From Cognatiluteimonas telluris (lineage in GTDB: Bacteria; Pseudomonadota; Gammaproteobacteria; Xanthomonadales; Xanthomonadaceae): a DNA stretch of 64,000 bases. The notes beneath the pieces are model-generated. The model worked only from the letters and a program-made list of their open reading frames with translations. It was not told the origin of the DNA and did no database searches. Location: the NCBI RefSeq assembly GCF_011320095.1, contig NZ_JAANOY010000002.1:62001-126000 (forward strand). Reading direction: 5' to 3'. Positions 27,154-36,102 of this stretch are shown one piece after another. Position 1 is the first letter of the stretch, and each line of letters begins with the position of its first letter. Made by a program: the position numbers and the translations under genes.

Positions 27154-28854
27154 ATGAATGCTGCAATGACCGAATCCTTCGCCGAACTGTTCGAGCAGAG
27201 CCAGTCGCACATCGCCAAGCTCAAGCCGGGTTCCATCGTCACCGGCACCGTCGTCGAGGTCCGTACCGACGTGGTGGTGATCAACGCCGGCCTGAAGTCC
27301 GAAGGCATCGTGCCGATCGAACAGTTCCGCAATGACGCCGGCGAAATCGACGTTGGAGTGGGTGATGTCGTCAAGGTCGCGCTGGACAGCCTCGAGAACG
27401 GCTTCGGCGAGACCGTGCTGTCGCGCGAGAAGGCCAAGCGCTCGATGGTGTGGGACGAGCTCGAGGAAGCCCTCGAGAAGAACGAAACCATCACCGGCCG
27501 CATCAGCGGCAAGGTCAAGGGCGGCTTCACCGTCGACATCAAGGACGTCCGCGCATTCCTGCCGGGTTCGCTGGTCGACGTGCGTCCGGTGCGCGATCCC
27601 GTGTACCTGGAAGGCAAGGAACTCGAGTTCAAGCTCATCAAGCTCGACCGCAAGCGCAACAACGTGGTGGTTTCGCGTCGCGCGGTGGTCGAGAGCGAAC
27701 ATTCGGAAGAGCGCGAGCAGCTGCTCGAGAAGCTCGTCGAGGGCGCGGTGCTGAAGGGCGTGGTCAAGAACCTCACCGACTACGGCGCGTTCGTCGACCT
27801 CGGCGGCATCGACGGCCTGCTGCACATCACCGACATGGCCTGGAAGCGCGTGCGCCATCCGTCGGAAGTCGTGGAAGTCGGCCAGGAGCTCGACGTCCGC
27901 GTGCTCAAGTACGACAAGGAGCGCAACCGCGTCAGCCTCGGCCTCAAGCAGCTGGGCGAGGATCCGTGGGACAACATCGCGCGCCGTTACCCGGCGAACA
28001 CCCGCGTGTTCGGCAAGGTCTCCAACGTCACCGATTACGGCGCGTTCGTCGAGATCGAGCCGGGCGTCGAAGGCCTGGTGCACGTGTCCGAGATGGACTG
28101 GACCAACAAGAACGTCAACCCGTCCAAGGTCGTGCAGGTCGGTGACGAGCTGCAGGTCATGGTGCTGGACGTCGATGAAGAGCGTCGCCGCATTTCGCTG
28201 GGCATCAAGCAGGTCACCAGCAATCCGTGGGAGACCTTCGCCGCGATCCACAAGAAGGGCGACAAGGTCGAAGGCCAGATCAAGTCGATCACCGACTTCG
28301 GCATCTTCATCGGCCTGGACGGCGGCATCGATGGCCTGATCCACCTGTCGGATATCAGCTGGAATTCGACCGGCGAAGACATCGCGCGCAACTACAAGAA
28401 GGGCGACACGCTGGAAGCCGTCGTGCTGGCGGTGGACCCGGAGCGCGAGCGCATCAGCCTGGGCGTCAAGCAGATGGAACAGGACCCGATGGGCCAGTTC
28501 GTCGCGACCAACACCCGCGGCTCGATCGTCAAGGGCACGGTGAAGGAAGTCGACGCCAAGGGTGCGACGGTTGAACTCGAAGGCGGCGTGGAAGGCTATA
28601 TCGCTGCGCGAGACATCGCCCACGAGCGCGTCGAGGACGCCAGCCAGCGCCTGAAGGTTGGCGACGAGATCGAAGCCAAGATCGTCGGCACCGATCGCAA
28701 GAGCCGCCTGATGCAGCTGTCGATCAAGGCCAAGGACGAAGCCGAGACGCAGGAAGCGCTGTCCGAGTACAACCGGTCGGCGGCCGACGCGTCCAGCGGC
28801 ACGACCAAGCTCGGCGCGTTGCTGCGCGAGCAGCTCAACAGCAAGTCCGAGTAA
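27154..28854 (+). CDS. rpsA: 30S ribosomal protein S1
   Basis: Binds mRNA leaders and helps load them on the 30S subunit. 566 residues containing six S1 repeats; the first two are the degenerate ribosome-docking ones, and repeats 3-6 show [53 protein letters not shown] and [15 protein letters not shown]. Start 27154 gives [16 protein letters not shown] 27166 (MTESFAELF) matches the E. coli N-terminus and is equally possible. Neither has a strong Shine-Dalgarno, as is common for rpsA. The 154 bp leader after cmk carries no gene. It ends at a strong terminator. Confidence 0.96.
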   Translation: MNAAMTESFAELFEQSQSHIAKLKPGSIVTGTVVEVRTDVVVINAGLKSEGIVPIEQFRNDAGEIDVGVGDVVKVALDSLENGFGETVLSREKAKRSMVWDELEEALEKNETITGRISGKVKGGFTVDIKDVRAFLPGSLVDVRPVRDPVYLEGKELEFKLIKLDRKRNNVVVSRRAVVESEHSEEREQLLEKLVEGAVLKGVVKNLTDYGAFVDLGGIDGLLHITDMAWKRVRHPSEVVEVGQELDVRVLKYDKERNRVSLGLKQLGEDPWDNIARRYPANTRVFGKVSNVTDYGAFVEIEPGVEGLVHVSEMDWTNKNVNPSKVVQVGDELQVMVLDVDEERRRISLGIKQVTSNPWETFAAIHKKGDKVEGQIKSITDFGIFIGLDGGIDGLIHLSDISWNSTGEDIARNYKKGDTLEAVVLAVDPERERISLGVKQMEQDPMGQFVATNTRGSIVKGTVKEVDAKGATVELEGGVEGYIAARDIAHERVEDASQRLKVGDEIEAKIVGTDRKSRLMQLSIKAKDEAETQEALSEYNRSAADASSGTTKLGALLREQLNSKSE

Positions 28855-28864
28855 GCGGTTGGCG

Positions 28865-28894
28865 AAAACGGCCCGGTTGATCCCGGGCCGTTTT
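28865..28894 (+). terminator. Rho-independent terminator after rpsA
   Basis: AAAACGGCCCGG and CCGGGCCGTTTT make a 12-pair stem with loop TTGATC, ten bases past the rpsA stop and before ihfB. Confidence 0.9.
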
Positions 28895-28930
28895 CCATGA
28901 CCATCGAATGATGTCCCCGGCAAAGTCCGA

Positions 28931-29233
28931 ATGACCAAGTCCGAACTGATCGAGATCCTCACCCAGCGCCAGGGCCACCTGAAGTCTGAGGACGTCGATC
29001 TTGCGGTGAAGTCGCTGCTCGAAATGATGGGCGGCGCGCTCGCGCATGGCGAGCGGATCGAGATCCGCGGCTTCGGCAGTTTTTCCCTGCATTTCCGTCC
29101 GCCACGCACCGGACGCAACCCCAAGACCGGCGATGCGGTGCCGTTGCCCGGCAAGCATGTGCCGCATTTCAAACCCGGCAAGGACCTGCGCGAGCGCGTC
29201 AGCGACGCGATCCCGGTCGCCAGCGAGGACTGA
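28931..29233 (+). CDS. ihfB: Integration host factor subunit beta
   Basis: DNA-bending architectural protein that pairs with IhfA. 100 residues, HU/IHF fold: [10 protein letters not shown] at the start, the DNA-intercalating loop [15 protein letters not shown] with the conserved Pro, and [10 protein letters not shown]. The position between rpsA and lapA is conserved in gammaproteobacteria and separates IhfB from HU. Confidence 0.96.
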   Translation: MTKSELIEILTQRQGHLKSEDVDLAVKSLLEMMGGALAHGERIEIRGFGSFSLHFRPPRTGRNPKTGDAVPLPGKHVPHFKPGKDLRERVSDAIPVASED

Positions 29234-29260
29234 GCGCAAAGCCGCCGCCATCGCGTTTCG

Positions 29261-29284
29261 GTAGGAGCGCCTTCAGGCGCGAGC
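29261..29284 (+). repeat. REP element, GTAGGAGCG family
   Basis: GTAGGAGCGCCTTCAGGCGC followed by GAGC. The inner GCGCC-TTCA-GGCGC is a perfect small hairpin. Related copies are at 50536-50559, 50583-50607 (inverted pair) and 55033-55056. It lies in the 183 bp gap between ihfB and lapA; nothing else is evident there. Confidence 0.8.
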
Positions 29285-29416
29285 TCTTCCGTATCAGGGC
29301 AGCCACCCAACGCGCATCGCAGACGCCCCGAGCTGCAAGTTACGCGCGTACCCCCGACCCGCTGAACAATGCGTAGGCCGTCGGCTAAGCTAGCCGCCGA
29401 TCCTGGAGTCCATCGC

Positions 29417-29680
29417 ATGCGCCTGATCCGAGTGCTGGTCGCCCTGGTGTTCCTGGGCTGTGGAGTGATCGTCGGCGCGCTCAACGCGCAGCCGGTGTCG
29501 CTCGACCTCGGCATGGCCGTCCTGCATTCCACCCTGGGCGTGTGCCTGCTCGCGGCGCTGCTGCTGGGGGTGGTGCTCGGCGGCCTCGCGATTTCCGCCA
29601 GCGTGGTGCTGCCGCTGCGCCAGCGACTGCGGCACGCCAGCCAGCGACCGCCCGCGCGAGGCGATGGAGCCGCCGCATGA
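29417..29680 (+). CDS. lapA: Lipopolysaccharide assembly protein A-type (LapA domain)
   Basis: Small inner-membrane protein of 87 residues with two hydrophobic segments (about 2-22 and 38-62) separated by the typical NAQPVSLDLG hairpin. LapA and LapB together control LpxC turnover and LPS synthesis in E. coli. The stop overlaps the lapB start, so the pair is translationally coupled. Confidence 0.9.
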   Translation: MRLIRVLVALVFLGCGVIVGALNAQPVSLDLGMAVLHSTLGVCLLAALLLGVVLGGLAISASVVLPLRQRLRHASQRPPARGDGAAA

Positions 29681-30858
29681 TGGCCATCCTCGACCAATGG
29701 TTCTGGTTTTTCCTGCTGCTTCCGGTGGCGGCGCTCAGCGGCTGGGTGATCGGCCGCCGTGGCGGCGAGCGCCATAGCGACAGCCAGGTCAGCAAGCTGT
29801 CGACGACGTACTTCCGCGGCCTGAACTACCTGCTCAACGAGCAGCCGGACAAGGCGATCGAGCTGTTCCTGCACATCGCCGAACTCGACAAGGAAACCTT
29901 TGAAACCCAGGTCGCACTCGGACACCTGTTCCGCCGCCGCGGCGAAGTCGATCGCGCGATCCGCCTCCACCAGGCGTTGGTCGAGCGGCGCGACCTGAGC
30001 GATCCGCAGAAAGTGCAGGCACTGCTGGCGCTGGGCGAGGACTACATGCGCTCGGGCCTGCTGGACCGCGCCGAAACCGTGTTCTCCGACCTGGCGCGGA
30101 TCGACCAGCGCGCACCGCAGGCGCTCAAGCACCTGATCGGCATTTACCAGGCCGAGCGCGACTGGCCGAAGGCGATCGAGAACGCCACCCGATTCGAAGC
30201 CGCCACCGGCGAGCCGATGGGCAAGCTGACCGCGCAGTTCGAGTGCGAGCTGGCCGAACGCCAGCGCGCGGCCGGCGACATGTCCGCGGCGCGCGCATCG
30301 ATCGCGCGGGCCTATGCGGCTGATTCGACGTCCGTACGCGCGGGCATGCTGGAGGGACGCATCGACGTCGAAGCCGGCAACGACCCGGCGGCGATCCGGG
30401 CCTTCGAGCGCGCGGCCCGCCACGATCCGGATTACCTGCCTGAAATCCTCCCCCAACTGCTGCCTTGCTACGAGCGTGTCGGTGACAGTCCGGGTGCCCG
30501 CGCCTTCCTGGGGGAAATGAGCGAACACTACCGCGGTATCTCGCCGGTGCTGGCACTCACGCGCCTGGTGGAGAACGAGGAGGGCGTGGCGGCGGCACGT
30601 GGCTATCTCGCCCAGCAGCTCAAGGATCGTCCGTCCGTCCGCGGTGAAGCGGCGCTGATCGACCTGACGTTGGCCGAAGGCGCCGATGCCGTCGCCACCC
30701 TGCGCGACCTGCGCCACATCACCGACCAGCTGCTGGTGCGCAATCCCAGCTACCGCTGCAGTCGCTGCGGCTTCGGCGCGCGCAGCCACCACTGGCAATG
30801 CCCCAGTTGCAAGGAGTGGGGGACGATCAAGCCGCTGCTCAACTATGCCGTGGTGTGA
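29677..30858 (+). CDS. lapB: Lipopolysaccharide assembly protein B
   Basis: Adaptor that hands LpxC to FtsH protease and so limits LPS synthesis. 393 residues: an N-terminal membrane anchor (about 5-25), nine or so TPR-like repeats (about 35-345), and a C-terminal rubredoxin-type metal knuckle with CSRC (about 366) and CPSC (about 380), which in E. coli packs on the TPRs. The start at 29677 overlaps the lapA stop (ATGA); a second ATG follows at once. Its stop overlaps the next gene by GTGA. Confidence 0.94.
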   Translation: MMAILDQWFWFFLLLPVAALSGWVIGRRGGERHSDSQVSKLSTTYFRGLNYLLNEQPDKAIELFLHIAELDKETFETQVALGHLFRRRGEVDRAIRLHQALVERRDLSDPQKVQALLALGEDYMRSGLLDRAETVFSDLARIDQRAPQALKHLIGIYQAERDWPKAIENATRFEAATGEPMGKLTAQFECELAERQRAAGDMSAARASIARAYAADSTSVRAGMLEGRIDVEAGNDPAAIRAFERAARHDPDYLPEILPQLLPCYERVGDSPGARAFLGEMSEHYRGISPVLALTRLVENEEGVAAARGYLAQQLKDRPSVRGEAALIDLTLAEGADAVATLRDLRHITDQLLVRNPSYRCSRCGFGARSHHWQCPSCKEWGTIKPLLNYAVV

Positions 30859-31871
30859 CCGTGGTTGAAGCGGTCGCGGGCGGCTGGGTGGGCTGGGTCG
30901 CGCTGCACCTGTCGATCGGCATCGTCGGCACCTGGCTGGCGCGCCGCTATGCGCTGCACCGGCAACTGGTCGACCAACCTGGCGAACGCCGCAGCCACGA
31001 CACGCCGACGCCGCGTGGCGGCGGGATTTCGATCGTGGCGTCGATGCTGGTGGCGCTGTGCGGCCTGGCCTGGTGTTTTCCTGGCCACGCCACGCTGATG
31101 CTGGCGACCGCGGCGGGCACCGCGCTGGTGGCCGGGATCGGATGGGTCGACGACCACCACCCCCTGCCACCCTGGCCGCGGCTGCTGGTCCAGGCGGTGG
31201 CGGCGCTCCTGCTGGCCTGGGGCCTGCAACTGGAAGGTGCCGGGATTGCCGTCGCCGGTGCGGGTTTCGTGGCCGCCCTGGTGCTGGTCAATGTCTGGAA
31301 CTTCATGGACGGCATCGACGCCCTGGCGGCGTCCCAGGCGCTGCTGGTCGCGACGGCGTATGGCTTGTGGGCCGGCGTGGGGGTCGGGGCCTGGTTCGCA
31401 CTGGCACTGGCGGCGGCGTGCCTCGGTTTCCTGCCGTTCAACCTGCCCAGGGCCCGGATCTTCCTTGGTGACGTGGGTAGCGGTGCGTTGGGATACGGGC
31501 TTGCCGCACTGGCCGCATGGCTGCTGGTCGACGCCGGTCCACGCGGCCCGCTGCTGTTGCTGCCGTTATCGGCCTTCCTGATCGATGCCACGCTGACCCT
31601 GGCCCTGCGCGTGCTCGGTGGGGAACGCTGGTGGATGCCCCACGCCGGGCACGCTTACCAGTACTGGGTGCGTCGCTGCGGCCGCCATGGGCGGGTAACT
31701 TGGTCCTATGCCGCATGGACGCTGCTCGCCTGCCTGGCGATGCTGGCCGGAAGAGGGGCCCCGCCAGCGTTTATCATGGTCGGGCTGCCCGTGGCGGGCC
31801 TGCTGGGGGCAGGCGTCTGGGCTTATCTGAGACGCACGGTCCGCAGGGCGGGCGAGGACGCGAGGGAATGA
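30855..31871 (+). CDS. WecA/MraY-like polyprenyl-phosphate sugar-1-phosphate transferase
   Basis: Integral membrane enzyme that starts O-antigen or other glycan chains by moving a HexNAc-1-phosphate from a UDP-sugar onto undecaprenyl phosphate. 338 residues, about ten hydrophobic segments. The family motifs are visible: RRSHDTPTPRGGG (about 42), VDDHHPLPP (about 98), NVWNFMDGIDALA (about 146), ARIFLGDVGSG (about 198) and a C-terminal HAYQYWVRR histidine loop. Start GTG 30855 overlaps the lapB stop as GTGA; no Shine-Dalgarno, so translational coupling is likely. Which sugar is used is not readable. Confidence 0.88.
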   Translation: MTVVEAVAGGWVGWVALHLSIGIVGTWLARRYALHRQLVDQPGERRSHDTPTPRGGGISIVASMLVALCGLAWCFPGHATLMLATAAGTALVAGIGWVDDHHPLPPWPRLLVQAVAALLLAWGLQLEGAGIAVAGAGFVAALVLVNVWNFMDGIDALAASQALLVATAYGLWAGVGVGAWFALALAAACLGFLPFNLPRARIFLGDVGSGALGYGLAALAAWLLVDAGPRGPLLLLPLSAFLIDATLTLALRVLGGERWWMPHAGHAYQYWVRRCGRHGRVTWSYAAWTLLACLAMLAGRGAPPAFIMVGLPVAGLLGAGVWAYLRRTVRRAGEDARE

Positions 31872-33772
31872 TGGGCCTGAAGGAGCGCGTCAGCGTCGGT
31901 ATTCCGCGTGCGGCCGTGGTATTCCACGATCTTTTCATGGTCTGGCTGGCGTGGACGGGGCTGCACCAGCTGCGCTACGCGATCCTGCCGTTGCCGCCGA
32001 GCGTCACCCTTTGGGGGGCGGAAATCGCCCTGGTGCTGCTGGCGCAGGCACTGGTGTTCTGGCGGGTCGGCCTCTACCGCGGCATCTGGCGCTTTGCCAG
32101 CGTCCCGGACCTGTTCAACATCCTCAAGGCCAGCATCTTCGGCCTGCTGGCGATCGTCGTCGGATTGTTCCTCTACAACCGCCTCAACCAGATCCCGCGC
32201 ACGGTATTGGTGTTGTATCCGATCGTGCTGACGGCCCTGTTGGGCATGCCGCGGCTGCTGTACCGGGCCTGGAAGGACTACCGCCAGTCGGGGTCGGACA
32301 AGGCGGTACTGCGGGTGTTGATCCTCGGGGCCGGCCAGGCCGGTGAAGCCCTCGTGCGCGACCTGCGCCGCGCTGGTGCCTACCAGCCGGTCGGTTTCCT
32401 GGACGATGCCGCGAAGCTCCGCGGCAGCCACCTCCAGGGATTGCCGATCCTGGGCAGGATCGATGAAGTCGAACGCATTGCCCCGGAAACCGCAGCGCAA
32501 TTGCTGGTGATCGCCATGCCCTCGCTCGGCGCGCCCGCCATGCGCCGGATCGTCGCTGCCTGCGAGCGCACCAGCCTGCCATTCCGCACGGTGCCGCACC
32601 TGGAAGACCTGCTCGAAGGACGGTCGCTGCCGGGTGAGTTGAAGGAAGTCGCGATCGAGGACCTGCTGGGGCGCCAACCGGTGACACCGGACTGGAAGGC
32701 GATCCGCGGCTGGCTTGGTGGCCGCAGCGTGCTTGTCACCGGCGCCGGCGGTTCGATCGGTTCCGAGCTGTGCCGTCAGTGCGCACGCCATGGCGCACGC
32801 CAGATCGCGCTGCTGGAGATCGACGAGCTTGCGCTGACGCGGATGGAGGCCGAACTTCGCCGTGACTTCCCGCAGATCGCCTGCGTGCCGATCCTCGGCG
32901 ACTGCGGCGATCCGGCGGTGATCCGCTATGCCCTGGCGCAATCGACGCCCGAAGCCGTCTTCCATGCCGCCGCCTACAAGCAGGTGCCGCTGCTGGAAAG
33001 CCAGTTGCGCGAGGCGATCCGCAACAACGTACTGGCGACCGAAACCGTCGCTCGCGCCAGCCAGGAGGCTGGCGTCGGCACCTTCGTGCTGATCTCCACC
33101 GACAAGGCGGTCGATCCGGTCAACGTGCTTGGCGCGACCAAGCGCCTGGCGGAAATGGTGTGCCAGGCGATGGCGAGTCCGCGCACGACGCGCTCGGTGA
33201 CGGTGCGCTTCGGCAACGTGCTCGATTCGGCCGGCAGCGTCGTGCCGCTGTTCCGGGAACAGATCCGCAGCGGGGTGGTCACCGTTACCCATCCCGATGT
33301 CACCCGCTATTTCATGACCATCCCCGAGGCCTGCCAGCTGATCCTGCAGGCGGCGGCGATCGGTTCCACCCATGCGGTCTACACGCTGGACATGGGTGAG
33401 CCGGTGTCGATCCGGCTGTTGGCGGAACAGATGATCCGGCTTGCCGGCAAGCATCCCGAGCGGGACGTCGCCATCGTCTACACCGGCCTGCGGGCGGGCG
33501 AGAAGATGCACGAAACGCTGTTCCATGCCGATGAGCGATATCGGCCAACGGCCCACCCGAAAATCCTGCAGGCGGAGGCGCGCAGCATCGTCGCGGAGAA
33601 GATCGGGGAGGCGACCTCACGCCTGCGTGACGCGGTGGGACGCTACGATCTCGACGAGCTGGCATTGATCCTGTGCGATGCGGTCCCGGAATTCGCGCCG
33701 CTCAATGCCGCACCCGCGACATCGTCGGCGACGGTGGTCGCTTTCCCCGCACGCAACGCCAGGAAGACTTGA
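31868..33772 (+). CDS. Membrane-anchored nucleotide-sugar 4,6-dehydratase (WbpM/CapD type)
   Basis: 634-residue polysaccharide biosynthesis enzyme. The N-terminal third holds about four TM helices, followed by a CoA-binding-like Rossmann region (LILGAGQAGEALVRDL, about 155) and the SDR catalytic domain (VTGAGGSIGSELCRQ, about 292; STDKAVDPVNVLGATKRLAE, about 420). WbpM-type enzymes form UDP-4-keto-6-deoxy-GlcNAc for QuiNAc, FucNAc or bacillosamine units and often lack the usual SDR Tyr, as the TDK sequence here suggests. It overlaps its upstream neighbour (ATGA); ATG 31871 is better spaced from GAGGG than 31868. It probably supplies the sugar the WecA-like enzyme or later transferases use (inference). 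Confidence 0.88.
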   Translation: MMGLKERVSVGIPRAAVVFHDLFMVWLAWTGLHQLRYAILPLPPSVTLWGAEIALVLLAQALVFWRVGLYRGIWRFASVPDLFNILKASIFGLLAIVVGLFLYNRLNQIPRTVLVLYPIVLTALLGMPRLLYRAWKDYRQSGSDKAVLRVLILGAGQAGEALVRDLRRAGAYQPVGFLDDAAKLRGSHLQGLPILGRIDEVERIAPETAAQLLVIAMPSLGAPAMRRIVAACERTSLPFRTVPHLEDLLEGRSLPGELKEVAIEDLLGRQPVTPDWKAIRGWLGGRSVLVTGAGGSIGSELCRQCARHGARQIALLEIDELALTRMEAELRRDFPQIACVPILGDCGDPAVIRYALAQSTPEAVFHAAAYKQVPLLESQLREAIRNNVLATETVARASQEAGVGTFVLISTDKAVDPVNVLGATKRLAEMVCQAMASPRTTRSVTVRFGNVLDSAGSVVPLFREQIRSGVVTVTHPDVTRYFMTIPEACQLILQAAAIGSTHAVYTLDMGEPVSIRLLAEQMIRLAGKHPERDVAIVYTGLRAGEKMHETLFHADERYRPTAHPKILQAEARSIVAEKIGEATSRLRDAVGRYDLDELALILCDAVPEFAPLNAAPATSSATVVAFPARNARKT

Positions 33773-34704
33773 TGACGTCAGGCTCGGTCACCGACGCTCG
33801 GCGCGGCAATCGCCGCATTCGCAAGGCAGTATTTCCAGTGGCGGGACTCGGGACCCGTTTCCTTCCGGCGACCAAGACGGTCCCCAAGGAGATGCTGCCG
33901 ATCATCGACAAGCCGCTGATCCAGTACGCCGTCGACGAGGCGATCGAGGCAGGCTGCGACACGTTGGTATTCGTCACCAATCGCTACAAGCACGCGGTTG
34001 CGGACTACTTCGACAAGGCCTACGAGCTTGAGCAGAAGCTCGAGCGCGCAGGCAAGACCGAGCAGCTTGAGCTGGTGCGCAACGTGCTGCCGCCGGGCGT
34101 GCGTGCCATTTTCGTCACCCAGGCCGAAGCCCTGGGGCTCGGTCACGCCGTCCTGTGCGCCCGGCCCGTCATCGGCGACGAGCCCTTCGCCGTATTGCTG
34201 CCGGACGACCTGATCTGGACCCGTGGCGGGCCGGGCGCGCTGTCGCAGATGGCCGACCTCGCGCAGGCCCAACAGGCCAGCGTGATCGCCATCCAGGACG
34301 TGCAGCGCAGCCAGACCGGCAGCTACGGCATCGTCGCCACCGAGGATTTCAGCGGCCGCGAAGGACGGATCACGGCGATCGTCGAAAAACCGGCTCCCGA
34401 GGTCGCGCCGAGCACCCGCGCCGTCGTCGGACGCTACATCCTCTCGCCCCGGATCTTCGACCTGCTGGAGACGACGCCACCTGGCGCCGGCGGCGAAATC
34501 CAGCTGACCGATGCGATTTCGCAATTGCTCCGCGAAGATCCGGTGTTCGCCTATCGCTTCCGAGGCACCCGCTTCGATTGCGGGGCCCACATCGGCCTGA
34601 TCGAAGCAACCATCCGCTATGCGCTCGACCATGAAGTGCTCAGCGATGCCGCCCGCCGGGTGATGCAGAACGCCCTGGACGAACTGGGCGTGACCGACCT
34701 CTAG
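33772..34704 (+). CDS. galU: UTP-glucose-1-phosphate uridylyltransferase
   Basis: Makes UDP-glucose from UTP and glucose-1-phosphate for LPS, exopolysaccharide and galactose metabolism. 310 residues: FPVAGLGTRFLPATKTVPKE nucleotide loop (about 20-39), LIQYAVDEA, the LLPDDL metal site, and VEKP (about 204). The start overlaps the previous stop by one base (TGATG) with AGGAAG upstream; the longer frame to 33673 overlaps the dehydratase and is not used. It is the last gene of the coupled lapA-galU run. Confidence 0.95.
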   Translation: MTSGSVTDARRGNRRIRKAVFPVAGLGTRFLPATKTVPKEMLPIIDKPLIQYAVDEAIEAGCDTLVFVTNRYKHAVADYFDKAYELEQKLERAGKTEQLELVRNVLPPGVRAIFVTQAEALGLGHAVLCARPVIGDEPFAVLLPDDLIWTRGGPGALSQMADLAQAQQASVIAIQDVQRSQTGSYGIVATEDFSGREGRITAIVEKPAPEVAPSTRAVVGRYILSPRIFDLLETTPPGAGGEIQLTDAISQLLREDPVFAYRFRGTRFDCGAHIGLIEATIRYALDHEVLSDAARRVMQNALDELGVTDL

Positions 34705-34747
34705 CAGGACGGGATTCCCCGAGCCGCTGGATCTACGTTCCTGAAGC

Positions 34748-35953
34748 CTAGACGGCTTCAAACACCCCGGCCGCGCCCATGCCGGTGCCGATGCACATCG
34801 TCACCAGGCCGTATTTCTGCTGGCGGCGACGCATGCCATGGACGATGGTCGCCGTGCGGACCGCGCCAGTCGCCCCCAGGGGATGTCCCAGGGCGATCGC
34901 GCCGCCGAGCGGATTGACCTTGTCCGGATCCAGTTCGCTGTCGCGGATCACGGCCAGCGCCTGGGCGGCGAATGCCTCGTTGAGTTCGATCCAGTCGAGC
35001 TGGTCCTTGCTCAACCCCGCTTGGCGAAGGGCCTTTGGAATCGCGGCGATCGGCCCGATGCCCATCACTTCAGGCCGAACGCCCGCCACCGAGAAACTCA
35101 CGAACCGCGCCAGCGGCGTCAGCCCGTAATCCTTGATCGCCTGTTCCGACGCCAGCAGCACGGCGCCGGCGCCGTCGCTCATCTGCGAACTGTTGCCCGC
35201 CGTGACGGTGCCGCCGAACTGGCCATTGCGGAACACCGGCTTGAGCCTGGCCAGTCCCTCGAGCGAAGTATCCGGGCGCGGGCCTTCATCGGTGTCGACC
35301 CGTGTCTTCTTCAGTCGGATTGCATTGCCGGCCAGGTCGGGCAGGCGGGCGATGACGTCCACCGGGCTGATTTCGTCGTTGAACGCACCGGCCTTGATCG
35401 CCGCAATCGCTTTCTGGTGCGAAGCCAGCGCGAACGCATCCTGGTCCTCGCGCGAAACCTTCCATTCCTCGGCGACCTTTTCCGCTGTGATCCCCATGCC
35501 GTAGGCGATCGCGACATGGTCGTCGCGGAAGACCGCCGGCGACAGCGCGACCTTGTTGCCCATCATCGGCACCATCGACATTGATTCGGTGCCACCGGCG
35601 AGCATCAGGTCGGCATGGCCCAGGCGGATCTGGTCCGCCGCCAGCGCCACCGCCTGCAGACCGGAGGAGCAGAAGCGGTTGATCGTCTGCGCCGCGATCG
35701 TATCGGGAAGGCCGGACAACAGCAGCCCGATGCGGGCGACGTTCATTCCCTGCTCGCCCTCGGGCATGGCGCAACCGATGATGGCGTCGTCGATGCGGCT
35801 GACGTCGATGCCCGGCGCCTGCGCGACCACGCTGCGCAGCACGTGCGCGAGCATCTCGTCGGGGCGGGTGTTGCGGAACACGCCGCGCGGCGCCTTGCCG
35901 ACCGGGGTGCGGGTGGCGGCGACGATGTAGGCGTCCTGGATCTGTCTGGTCAT
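34748..35953 (-). CDS. fadA: Acetyl-CoA C-acyltransferase (thiolase)
   Basis: Cleaves 3-ketoacyl-CoA with CoA in fatty acid beta-oxidation. 401 residues with the acyl-accepting Cys in [10 protein letters not shown] (about 94), the active-site His in [10 protein letters not shown] (about 355) and the second Cys in MCIGTGMGA (about 387). It is third in the TetR - HCDH/ECH - thiolase unit. ATG 35953 ([11 protein letters not shown]) is preferred; ATG 35959 adds two residues. Although called FadA for function, the neighbour has FadN-type domain order, so orthology to E. coli fadA is not asserted. Confidence 0.92.
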   Translation of the reverse strand: MTRQIQDAYIVAATRTPVGKAPRGVFRNTRPDEMLAHVLRSVVAQAPGIDVSRIDDAIIGCAMPEGEQGMNVARIGLLLSGLPDTIAAQTINRFCSSGLQAVALAADQIRLGHADLMLAGGTESMSMVPMMGNKVALSPAVFRDDHVAIAYGMGITAEKVAEEWKVSREDQDAFALASHQKAIAAIKAGAFNDEISPVDVIARLPDLAGNAIRLKKTRVDTDEGPRPDTSLEGLARLKPVFRNGQFGGTVTAGNSSQMSDGAGAVLLASEQAIKDYGLTPLARFVSFSVAGVRPEVMGIGPIAAIPKALRQAGLSKDQLDWIELNEAFAAQALAVIRDSELDPDKVNPLGGAIALGHPLGATGAVRTATIVHGMRRRQQKYGLVTMCIGTGMGAAGVFEAV

Positions 35954-35964
35954 GTGCATGTGCT

Positions 35965-36097
35965 CGTCGTTCCCGTGAAGCGGGAACCCGGTGGGTTCGA
36001 TTGCCATTCCAGCGAGGGGATCCTTGGCCGTTCGACGATCGGCTGGCGATCGGGAAGCGAAGGGCGCTGGGTTCCCGCTGCCGCGGAAATGGCGACG
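35965..36097. repeat. Inverted pair of REP-like elements between beta-oxidation genes
   Basis: Left copy at 35965-35990 reads CGTCGTTCCCGTGAAGCGGG then AACCCG. Right copy at 36072-36097 is a degenerate reverse complement (TTCCCGCTGCCGCGGAAATG). Both match the TTCCCGCgaaGGCGGGAA family of which a cleaner single copy is at 52267-52291. The pair fills most of the 149 bp gap and may form RNA hairpins between the two cistrons. Confidence 0.6.
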
Positions 36098-36102
36098 GCG
36101 GG

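Noticed and set aside
26827-31170. 1447-codon minus-strand open frame across cmk, rpsA, ihfB and lapAB
   Set aside because: It runs antisense to five clearly recognised genes; its translation is low-complexity and matches nothing.
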